Assembly: GCA_964434955.1 (NCBI GenBank)
Contig: CAYSXI010000012.1
Location: 1 to 53,915 of the forward strand
Reading direction: 5' to 3'
DNA: 53,915 nucleotides
Origin: JANQLU01 sp964434955
GTDB lineage: Bacteria; Planctomycetota; Planctomycetia; Pirellulales; Pirellulaceae
Position numbers and translations under genes: made by a program. The notes below the pieces were generated by a model, which worked only from the letters and a program-made list of their open reading frames with translations, was not told the origin of the DNA and made no database searches. Positions 7,789 through 15,228 of the stretch are shown piece after piece (positions within the stretch are counted from its first letter, which is position 1; the number at the start of each line of letters is the position of its first letter).

Positions 7789-9984
7789 ATGTCAGGAAAT
7801 GGTGGTGAATGTCCGGTCGTCGGCGCAAAGCAGAGGCATACGGCAGCAGGCGCGTTATCAAATGCGGATTGGTGGCCGAATCAGCTGAACCTGAAGATGC
7901 TTCATCAGAACTCGTCGCTTTGCAGCCCAATGGATGACGATTTTGACTACGCCGAAGAGTTCAGCAAGATCGATCTGGAAGAACTCAAAAAAGACATCGT
8001 CGAAGTGATGACGACGTCTCAGGATTGGTGGCCCGCAGACTACGGCCATTACGGTCCCTTGTTTATTCGAATGGCCTGGCACAGTGCGGGAACGTATCGC
8101 GTGGGTGACGGGCGCGGGGGTGCCAGCTCGGGCACGCTTCGATTCGCGCCTCTCAACAGCTGGCCGGATAACGCAAATCTTGACAAGGCACGCCGGTTGC
8201 TTTGGCCGATCAAGCAGAAGTACGGTCGCGCGCTTTCCTGGGCCGATTTGATGGTCTACACCGGAAACTGCGCACTGGAATCGATGGGCTTTGAGACTTT
8301 TGGTTTTGCAGGCGGCCGCGAGGATGTCTGGGAGCCAGAAGGAGACATTTACTGGGGCCCGGAAAGTGAGTGGTTGGGCGACAAGCGCTACACCGGCGAC
8401 CGTGAACTTGAGACGCCTTTGGGTGCCGTTCAGATGGGATTGATCTACGTCAATCCGGAAGGTCCCAATGGCAAGCCAAGTGCCATGGAAGCAGCACACG
8501 ACATTCGCGAAACCTTTGGTCGCATGGCCATGAATGATGAGGAAACCGTTGCGTTGATCGCGGGAGGCCACACGTTCGGAAAGGCACATGGCGCAGCAAG
8601 CGATGCCGAGTACGTGGGACCGGAGCCCGAAGGTGCGACTCTGGAAGAGCAGGGGCTCGGTTGGAAAAACAGCTTTGGAAGCGGAAAGGGTAGCGACACG
8701 ATCACTTCCGGACTGGAAGGAGCCTGGACGAGTACGCCAACGCATTGGAACAACGAGTACTTCGACAACCTCTTTAACTACGACTGGGATCTGACAACCA
8801 GCCCTGGTGGCGCTCAACAATGGATCCCGACCGATCCAGCCACCAAGGAACTCGTTCCTCCAGCCCACGAAGGCGGAACCGCGACTGCGCCAATCATGTT
8901 CACGACGGATCTGGCTCTCCGCATGGATCCTGCTTACGAAAAAATCTCACGGCGGTTCCACGAAAACCCGGCTGACTTTGCCGATGCGTTTGCTCGTGCA
9001 TGGTACAAGCTGACTCACCGTGACATGGGGCCCGTTTCACGCTGTCTGGGTTCTCAAGTTCCCGAACCGCAGCTGTGGCAAGACCCGGTTCCGGCCGTCG
9101 ATCACGAATTGGTTGGCGAAACCGATGTTGAATCATTGAAAGGCCAGATTCTCGAATCCGGACTGAGCGTATCCCAACTTGTTTCGACGGCTTGGTGCGC
9201 CGCATCAACTTTCCGAGGCACGGACAAACGGGGTGGTGCGAACGGTGGCCGAATTCGGCTCGAGCCGCAAAAAGACTGGGTTGCCAATCAACCGGAAGAA
9301 CTTGGTAAAGTCATTCCCGTACTCGAAAAAATCCAAAGTGATTTCAACGATTCGGCATCCGGCAAAAAGATCTCCTTTGCGGACCTTGTGGTTCTTGGCG
9401 GCTGTGCGGCGGTTGAAAAAGCGGCGAAAGACGCGGGCCACGAGATAAGCGTTCCATTTGCTGCCGGTCGCACCGACGCAACGGACGAGATGACCGACGT
9501 GGAATCGTTCGGGCACCTTCAACCGACGGCTGACGGATTCAGAAACTTCATGTCTCCGGAACACACACGACCAGCGGAAGAGTTGTTGGTCGACAAAGCG
9601 CATTTGTTGACGTTGACGGCTCCGGAAATGACCGTCCTGGTTGGTGGTATGCGTGCACTGAACGCAAACCACGGGCAGACCAACGCCGGGGTTCTCACGG
9701 ATCGCCCTGGTCAGCTGACCAATGACTTTTTCGTAAACCTTTTGAACATGGGAGTCGAATGGAAACAGCATTCACAGTGCCCGCATGTTTTTGAGGCTCG
9801 AGAGTTTGGTTCTTCGGATGTCAAGTGGAACGCAACCGCGGTCGACTTGGTGTTTGGTTCGAATTCACAACTTCGTGCCATTGCCGAAGTTTACGCATCC
9901 GCGGACGGAGCCAGCCAGTTCGTTACGGACTTCGTGGCGGCTTGGAACAAAGTCATGAACCTGGATCGCTTCGACTTGAACTAA
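7789..9984 (+). CDS. katG: catalase-peroxidase
   Basis: A 731-residue bifunctional haem catalase-peroxidase of the usual family length, with two peroxidase-type halves. The distal site R94-W97-H98 sits in RMAWHSAGTYR. Tyr220 (LIYVNPEGPNG) and Met246 (GRMAMNDEE) complete the Met-Tyr-Trp adduct needed for catalase activity. The proximal haem ligand is His261 in GGHTFGKAHG. No signal peptide is seen, so it is cytoplasmic and removes hydrogen peroxide. AAAGGAGAGTTGGA before the ATG is a strong ribosome binding site. It follows the Fur-family regulator without an intervening terminator, so the two are probably co-transcribed, and a terminator follows the gene. Confidence 0.98.
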   Translation: MSGNGGECPVVGAKQRHTAAGALSNADWWPNQLNLKMLHQNSSLCSPMDDDFDYAEEFSKIDLEELKKDIVEVMTTSQDWWPADYGHYGPLFIRMAWHSAGTYRVGDGRGGASSGTLRFAPLNSWPDNANLDKARRLLWPIKQKYGRALSWADLMVYTGNCALESMGFETFGFAGGREDVWEPEGDIYWGPESEWLGDKRYTGDRELETPLGAVQMGLIYVNPEGPNGKPSAMEAAHDIRETFGRMAMNDEETVALIAGGHTFGKAHGAASDAEYVGPEPEGATLEEQGLGWKNSFGSGKGSDTITSGLEGAWTSTPTHWNNEYFDNLFNYDWDLTTSPGGAQQWIPTDPATKELVPPAHEGGTATAPIMFTTDLALRMDPAYEKISRRFHENPADFADAFARAWYKLTHRDMGPVSRCLGSQVPEPQLWQDPVPAVDHELVGETDVESLKGQILESGLSVSQLVSTAWCAASTFRGTDKRGGANGGRIRLEPQKDWVANQPEELGKVIPVLEKIQSDFNDSASGKKISFADLVVLGGCAAVEKAAKDAGHEISVPFAAGRTDATDEMTDVESFGHLQPTADGFRNFMSPEHTRPAEELLVDKAHLLTLTAPEMTVLVGGMRALNANHGQTNAGVLTDRPGQLTNDFFVNLLNMGVEWKQHSQCPHVFEAREFGSSDVKWNATAVDLVFGSNSQLRAIAEVYASADGASQFVTDFVAAWNKVMNLDRFDLN

Positions 9985-10006
9985 TTCAGCGACAATCAAA
10001 ACTCAG

Positions 10007-10034
10007 AAGGCGGCCGACTTGGTCGCCTTTTTTT
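10007..10034 (+). terminator. Rho-independent terminator after katG
   Basis: A 9-bp stem, AAGGCGGCC with GGTCGCCTT (one G-T pair), with loop GACTT, is followed by an uninterrupted T run. It begins 22 bases past the katG stop and would end the fur-katG transcript. Confidence 0.85.
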
Positions 10035-10122
10035 ATGTTTGATTGGTGATCGCTTTCCGACGTGTTGGAATTGTTTCGTTTAAAATGGCCCTAGCTTTCC
10101 AATATCGATACTTGGGGAATCC

Positions 10123-11520
10123 ATGACGCGATTAACATTGTTGATTCTTTTATTGGTTTTCATACTCGAACTCGGCATTCAATGCACACCTGCCTTTTGC
10201 CAGAGCAAACCGAATGTCATCCTGATTTCGATGGATGACATGGGCTACGGTGATCTCGGCTGTTACGGTGCCAAAAAACAAAAAACGCCGACGCTTGATC
10301 GACTTGCCAAAGACGGAATTCGATTCACAGATTTTTATTCCACCAGCGGAGTCTGCACGCCTTCGCGGGCAAGTTTGATGACAGGTTGCTATCCGCGACG
10401 TTTGAATATGCATGTTGATGAGAATGGAAAATGGGTCCTGTTTCCGATTGCCAGAAAAGGACTCAACCCGGACGAAGTGACCATTGCCGAAGTCTTGAAA
10501 GGACAGGGGTATGCGACCGCCTGTATCGGAAAATGGCATCTGGGAGATCAACCTGAGTTCCTGCCCACACGGCAAGGTTTCGACTCCTACTTTGGCATCC
10601 CCTACAGCAACGACATGAATCGGAAGAAGGCTCCGTTGCCGTTGATGCGAAACGAGAAAGTGATTGAAGCGCCGGTTACACAACACTCCATTACGGAGCG
10701 ATACACACAGGAAGCCGTCAAGTTTATCGAAAGCCATTCCGACCGCCCCTTCTTCCTATATCTTCCACACACCTCGGTTCATCTTCCCCTGTTTCCGGGG
10801 AAACCTTATCTGGGCAAATCGCAAAACGGCAAATACGGTGACTGGTTGGAGGAGGTGGATGCGTCCACCAATCGAATTCTGCAAGCCTTGCGCAAACTCA
10901 GGTTGGTCGAAAACACGCTGGTGATTTTTACATCCGACAACGGTTCGAATGCCAGAAATGGCGGCAGCAACGCGCCGCTCAAGGGCCGAAAAGGTTCGAC
11001 CGACGAAGGCGGAATGCGTGTTCCATGCATCATGCGTTGGCCTGCCAAAATCCCGGCGGGTGCCACCTGTCAGGAATTGGCCTCAACTCTCGATATCCTC
11101 CCGACCTTGGCGGCCATTTCCGGCGCGACGCTTTCCGACAAGCGAAAGATTGACGGATTCGACATTCGGGATTTGATGACGACAAAAAAAGGCGCCAAGT
11201 CTCCTCACGAAGCGTTCTTCTATTATCACACCAAACAGTTGCAAGCGGTTCGCAGCGGCAAATGGAAACTGATCCTTCCGCAAAAAGTCAAACTGCAGGG
11301 TTGGAGCGGAAAAGATGAGAATCCACCTCTGAAGCTTTTCAATTTGCGCGAAGACATTGCTGAGAAGAAGAACCTCGCCGGCGCGCATCCGAAAGTCGTC
11401 GAACAGCTTTTGGCCCATGCAGAACGTGCGAGAAAAGAGCTTGGCGACGGCGACCAGGAAGGGGCCGGGCAGCGCCCGGCCGGTTGGGTAGAAAAGGCGG
11501 AACCCCTGCTCAAGAAATGA
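10123..11520 (+). CDS. formylglycine sulfatase (arylsulfatase family S1)
   Basis: A 465-residue exported sulfatase hydrolysing sulfate esters, probably of a polysaccharide; the substrate cannot be read from sequence. A signal peptide (LILLLVFILELGI, cut near FCQ/S) precedes PNVILISMDDMGYGDLGCYG with the metal-binding Asp38-Asp39. The signature CTPSRASLMTG places the formylglycine-forming cysteine at 78. Further conserved parts are GKWHLG and FTSDNGS, the latter carrying the second metal-binding Asp-Asn pair. The Cys-type site requires maturation by a formylglycine-generating enzyme encoded outside the window. GGGGAATCC before the ATG serves as SD. It converges with the SGSH-like sulfatase, with a 10-bp gap between stops. 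Confidence 0.95.
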   Translation: MTRLTLLILLLVFILELGIQCTPAFCQSKPNVILISMDDMGYGDLGCYGAKKQKTPTLDRLAKDGIRFTDFYSTSGVCTPSRASLMTGCYPRRLNMHVDENGKWVLFPIARKGLNPDEVTIAEVLKGQGYATACIGKWHLGDQPEFLPTRQGFDSYFGIPYSNDMNRKKAPLPLMRNEKVIEAPVTQHSITERYTQEAVKFIESHSDRPFFLYLPHTSVHLPLFPGKPYLGKSQNGKYGDWLEEVDASTNRILQALRKLRLVENTLVIFTSDNGSNARNGGSNAPLKGRKGSTDEGGMRVPCIMRWPAKIPAGATCQELASTLDILPTLAAISGATLSDKRKIDGFDIRDLMTTKKGAKSPHEAFFYYHTKQLQAVRSGKWKLILPQKVKLQGWSGKDENPPLKLFNLREDIAEKKNLAGAHPKVVEQLLAHAERARKELGDGDQEGAGQRPAGWVEKAEPLLKK

Positions 11521-11530
11521 TCCGCTTGAC

Positions 11531-12973
11531 CTATTTTTTTGGTTCGTTGGAAATTGGCGCAACTTGGATTTCAGGTTTCAGATAGTTCGCATACTTCCAA
11601 CCACCTTTGGGGATTCTGGTTTCGTTTTTGAGGCACTCATTCACCTCAGCCGTTAGTTGCTTCAGGCGATTGGGTTCTCGCATCCAATCACCTGATTCTT
11701 CCTGCCAGCTCGCGAGTCTTTTCTTCAGCTCAGTCTCGACGTCGCGATACTCGGCTTTTCCAGCAAGGTTGTGCAACTCCGACGGATCGGTTTGCAGGTC
11801 AAACAGCTGATATTCAGCGGGCTTCAGCCAGCTTTGATAAATGGCTTTCACCGGTTCATCCGCCTTCTTCAGTTCCTCGTATGTGGGCGAGCCACGAAAA
11901 TTGGATGCGCCATTCACCAAGTACCGGTGAACGGCTGGATCCCTTTGCCCATGAAGCAGGGTCTTGATAAGCTTGTAGCGCGAATTTCGAACGGCCCGCT
12001 GTGGAAAATGAAAGATTGCTGCATCGGTATTGCGTTCGGCGAATAGATAGCTCCGAACGGGCTTCGTTTCTCCCTGCAAGACGTTGTCCAGATTGACACC
12101 GGGCACGTGGCGGGGAACGGGAGCGCCGGCTGCTGAAACGATCGTTGGAAATAGATCGATGGTTGAAACCAATTGTTTGGAGACGAATCCTTTTTTTGCT
12201 ACTCCCGGCCAACGAACGATCATGGGCACCCGCAACCCACCCTCGTAGAGAAACACTTTGCCACGTGAGAATTGGGCTCCGTGATCACCCAGGTAGATGA
12301 CCAGCGTGTTGTCACTCTTGCCGGATTCCTCAAGTGCTTTCAATAATTCGCCAACGCATTCATCCAGACGGCTCAAACAGTTGTAGTAACCGCGGATGTG
12401 ATTTCGCATTCGCGGGTTATCAAAGGCAACATATCCCATCGGACGAACATCCCTCGCCTGCAGCAGCTGGGCCGGTCGGTTTTCGACTTGATTTTGGACG
12501 GGCCAATGAGCGTCCGGAAAGTTGACGGTCAAGAAAAACGGATCTTCGGATTCCCTGAAGAATCTGGCTGCGTTTTGCGAATATCGGACCAGATTATTCT
12601 TGGCAAAGTTGGACGACTTTATGGCGCGAAAATCGATCCACTTTTCGATCGAGGATTCCGGATTGACGTGTAGTTTGCCAATCATTCCGGTTCGATAACC
12701 GGCCTGCTTGAGAACTGAATAGGTCGATGGCCACTCGCGATACATGGAGAAGTGGTGAGTTGCCAAGCCAATTTGGCCATTTTGGTGGGGAAAGAGTCCT
12801 GTCAAAATGGTGCTGCGTGAGGGACTGCATACACTTTGGGTGACCCAGGCCGTTTCAAAGCGAACCCCCTGTTTCGCAAGTCGATCCAGGTGCGGGGTTT
12901 TGGCATAACGGTCTCCGTAGCATCCAAGTTCGGGCCCGTTGTCCTCAGAAACAATCAGCAGGATGTTCGGCTT
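11531..12973 (-). CDS. N-sulfoglucosamine sulfohydrolase-like sulfatase without its own start
   Basis: The frame from 12973 begins KPNILLIVSEDNGPELGCYG and has CSPSRSTILTG, with the formylglycine cysteine at about residue 49 (codon at 12827-12829). It continues with FPHQNGQIGLATHHFSMYR, GKLHVNPES, YLGDHGAQFSRGK and YEGGLRVP. This pattern matches the heparan-N-sulfatase (SGSH-like) branch of the sulfatases, which acts on sulfated amino sugars. Odd: no ATG, GTG or TTG lies upstream of the active site except a GTG at 13162 inside the preceding gene with no signal peptide. The first TTG (12805) falls after the catalytic cysteine. The frame joins the upstream DUF1080 gene at an A9 tract, so it is probably the C-terminal part of one 1217-residue protein, or the tract is miscounted. 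Confidence 0.85.
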   Translation of the reverse strand, partial: KPNILLIVSEDNGPELGCYGDRYAKTPHLDRLAKQGVRFETAWVTQSVCSPSRSTILTGLFPHQNGQIGLATHHFSMYREWPSTYSVLKQAGYRTGMIGKLHVNPESSIEKWIDFRAIKSSNFAKNNLVRYSQNAARFFRESEDPFFLTVNFPDAHWPVQNQVENRPAQLLQARDVRPMGYVAFDNPRMRNHIRGYYNCLSRLDECVGELLKALEESGKSDNTLVIYLGDHGAQFSRGKVFLYEGGLRVPMIVRWPGVAKKGFVSKQLVSTIDLFPTIVSAAGAPVPRHVPGVNLDNVLQGETKPVRSYLFAERNTDAAIFHFPQRAVRNSRYKLIKTLLHGQRDPAVHRYLVNGASNFRGSPTYEELKKADEPVKAIYQSWLKPAEYQLFDLQTDPSELHNLAGKAEYRDVETELKKRLASWQEESGDWMREPNRLKQLTAEVNECLKNETRIPKGGWKYANYLKPEIQVAPISNEPKK

Positions 12974-15185
12974 TTTTTTTCGCTTTCTGAACTGCCTCTT
13001 CGGATGCGGGGCTTTTTGTAGCGGGGTGATCGCCGCTGGGCTTTGGCTTCTCGTTCACGTCCAGGTTGAGCGGTTGTATCCAGACGTTGCGAAACTTGAC
13101 TTGATTGTGGTGCCCCTGAAGCTTGATCGGCATCGCTTCTGGCCCTTCTTTTTTCCCGGCACCGGTTTTCCGTTTGATCACGACGTCGTCATGAATTAAT
13201 TCGCCGTTTTGGTAAACGGTAATCCGCGCGTGTTCGACCTTAAAACCGTCCTCAAATCGAGCCGCCCGAAAACAAATGTCGAAGCTTTGCCACTCGCCTG
13301 CCGGTTTGCAAACCATTTTGTCCGGCTTTTTCATCCGGTAGATGCTTCCGCAATCGTTCGACTTCAGTTCCGTTTCCTTGATTCCGTGTGAGTTCAAGAT
13401 TTGAATCTCGTAGCGTTGCTGGAGGTAAACCCCGGAATTACCATTTTTCTCGTGCGCGACTTCGCCTGCTTCATTCACATTGAATTCGACGTGCATCTGG
13501 AAGTCACGATAGGCTTCGGGAGTCTTGACGCTGTCCCATTTTGGCGAGGCCGTCAAAATACCATTTTCAAAAGTCCATTGATTTTTAACCCGCTCATTCT
13601 CGGCAATGAACTTCGATTCGGCCGCGTCGACGAGCGCGACAGCATCCTCAGGTTTCTTGAAATCGATAATGTTCCTGGTTGACCCAACATCGCGAATCGG
13701 CGGCTTTTCTTTCGGGATTTCGTTGAGCGTATAGTACGCACTGGTGTGCAACAGCTTTTCGCCCTTGGCCGTCCGCATACCAGGCAGAAAGAAGTCATGA
13801 ACGTGACCCTGAACTCGCTTATCCACTTCGATTTCAACTTTGAGTCCGCTCCTCGAAACCGTGGCCTTGGTGACTTTCGGTTCCGTTTGATCAACCTCCG
13901 GACTGCCGTATCCTTGTCGATAGATATGGGTAAACGTCTTTAGTTTGTAGGTTTCCGGGTTCGATGCGATCTTACGATCAACCGCCTTGGTAAAAGACAA
14001 CTCAAACCCTTTTGGCGTGGCCTTGATCTCCTTGATTTCAAATGGAACCAGTCCGGTCCAATCCAGGCGTTGGATCGCATAGGCTTTGGGACCCCGAACC
14101 GGCCACCCCCGATTGGTTCCGCCAGCAATCAAACTGCCTTCCGGTGTGAATTGGACGGCCAATAGTCCGGTATCAAATCCTTCGCGGAACGGGTAGCAGG
14201 CTCCCTGCCAAACTCCATTGACCTTTTCCGTGGTGACTCGCATCACGACGCCGAGACTAAAGTCACCAATAAAAATCTGGTTCTGAAAAGGGCCAAACTT
14301 CCCGCCGGTACGATCGACCATGAATCCCGAAATGGAACGTCCCATGCGTTTGTAGGGAAACACGACCGCGTAAGGAACTAGTTCTTTGACTCGCTTGCGT
14401 TCCGCCTCAAGTCGCGAGGGTGTGTTGGGTTGAGTCGGTGCTTTACCCATGTTTGGCGCAAGCGGGTACCAGTTGAAACTGATCGGGTGCCCCATGAACC
14501 CACCTTGCTCGAGAACTTTGAGGGAGCAGGATCCATTCCAGGGCCCTTGGCTTTCTGCATAAAACATGACGCCGTGCTCGTTGGTTCCAATGCCGCAAGG
14601 ACTTCGAATGCCACTACACACCGGGATCGCCTTTCCTTCAGGCGTGATCTTGAGGCACCATCCGCGAAAAGGCGCGTGCGAGTGATAGGATTTTGAAAGG
14701 CAAAGCGTCACCCATACATTGCCTTGTCGATCGGGTTTCGAACCAAATGCGAATTCGTGGTAATGACGAAATCCCCAGTCATCATTAATGGTATCAAACT
14801 TGTCCGCGCGGCCATCGCCGTCCAAATCCGTTATCCGGGTCACTTCGGTTTGCTGCGTCACGATGAACGACCCATCGCGATAGGCCATCCCAAATACCTC
14901 GTCCAAACCGCTGGCAAACTTCTTGAACTTCGGTTCCGGGTTTTTTGCAAACGCGCCCTCGACCAAAAAGATATCGCCTCGACGGGTCGCGATTGCCAAA
15001 CGCTTGTTGTCGGGCATCACTTCAAAACTGCCCGCCTCGACGGCCAGTTTTTTTGGCAAAGGTACATCGACCATCCTGTAGTACTTGGACTCCTCTTCCG
15101 CGGTACCCCAGTACTCGCCAAGTGGCTCTTGCTGAGGAATCAATGCAGCGATGAAGTAACAAATCAACTTGATGAATAGGTACAT
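12945..15185 (-). CDS. PQQ-dehydrogenase-like propeller with DUF1080 domain
   Basis: A 746-residue exported protein. The N-terminus is hydrophobic (MYLFIKLICYFIAALI). Residues of about 30-420 resemble sorbosone/PQQ-dependent dehydrogenase-like propellers of planctomycetes (RITDLDGDGRADKFDTI, GIRSPCGIGTNEHG, GGTNRGWPVRG). Residues of about 520-720 form a DUF1080 (3-keto-disaccharide hydrolase-type) jelly-roll: RNIIDFKKPEDAV, GNSGVYLQQRYEIQILNS, GHHNQVKFRNVWIQPL. The last eight residues (AEHPADCF) are the out-of-frame reading of the sulfatase start (KPNILLIVSED), which indicates that the natural reading shifts at the A9 run (12972-12980). The gene follows the multihaem gene by 43 bp, probably in one operon. 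A role in sulfated-sugar oxidation or cleavage is inferred. Confidence 0.85.
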   Translation of the reverse strand: MYLFIKLICYFIAALIPQQEPLGEYWGTAEEESKYYRMVDVPLPKKLAVEAGSFEVMPDNKRLAIATRRGDIFLVEGAFAKNPEPKFKKFASGLDEVFGMAYRDGSFIVTQQTEVTRITDLDGDGRADKFDTINDDWGFRHYHEFAFGSKPDRQGNVWVTLCLSKSYHSHAPFRGWCLKITPEGKAIPVCSGIRSPCGIGTNEHGVMFYAESQGPWNGSCSLKVLEQGGFMGHPISFNWYPLAPNMGKAPTQPNTPSRLEAERKRVKELVPYAVVFPYKRMGRSISGFMVDRTGGKFGPFQNQIFIGDFSLGVVMRVTTEKVNGVWQGACYPFREGFDTGLLAVQFTPEGSLIAGGTNRGWPVRGPKAYAIQRLDWTGLVPFEIKEIKATPKGFELSFTKAVDRKIASNPETYKLKTFTHIYRQGYGSPEVDQTEPKVTKATVSRSGLKVEIEVDKRVQGHVHDFFLPGMRTAKGEKLLHTSAYYTLNEIPKEKPPIRDVGSTRNIIDFKKPEDAVALVDAAESKFIAENERVKNQWTFENGILTASPKWDSVKTPEAYRDFQMHVEFNVNEAGEVAHEKNGNSGVYLQQRYEIQILNSHGIKETELKSNDCGSIYRMKKPDKMVCKPAGEWQSFDICFRAARFEDGFKVEHARITVYQNGELIHDDVVIKRKTGAGKKEGPEAMPIKLQGHHNQVKFRNVWIQPLNLDVNEKPKPSGDHPATKSPASEEAVQKAKKKAEHPADCF

Positions 15186-15228
15186 TTTTATTCCCGTCCG
15201 AAATCGGAATTCCGATGCTTCGAATTTA

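Noticed and set aside
7247..7930. 227-codon minus-strand frame over the fur-katG promoter
   Set aside because: It covers the Fur-family gene in antisense and contains no recognisable motif.
7858..8868. 336-codon minus-strand frame antisense to katG
   Set aside because: It lies wholly in the antisense frame of a strongly conserved gene and has no family resemblance or start signal.
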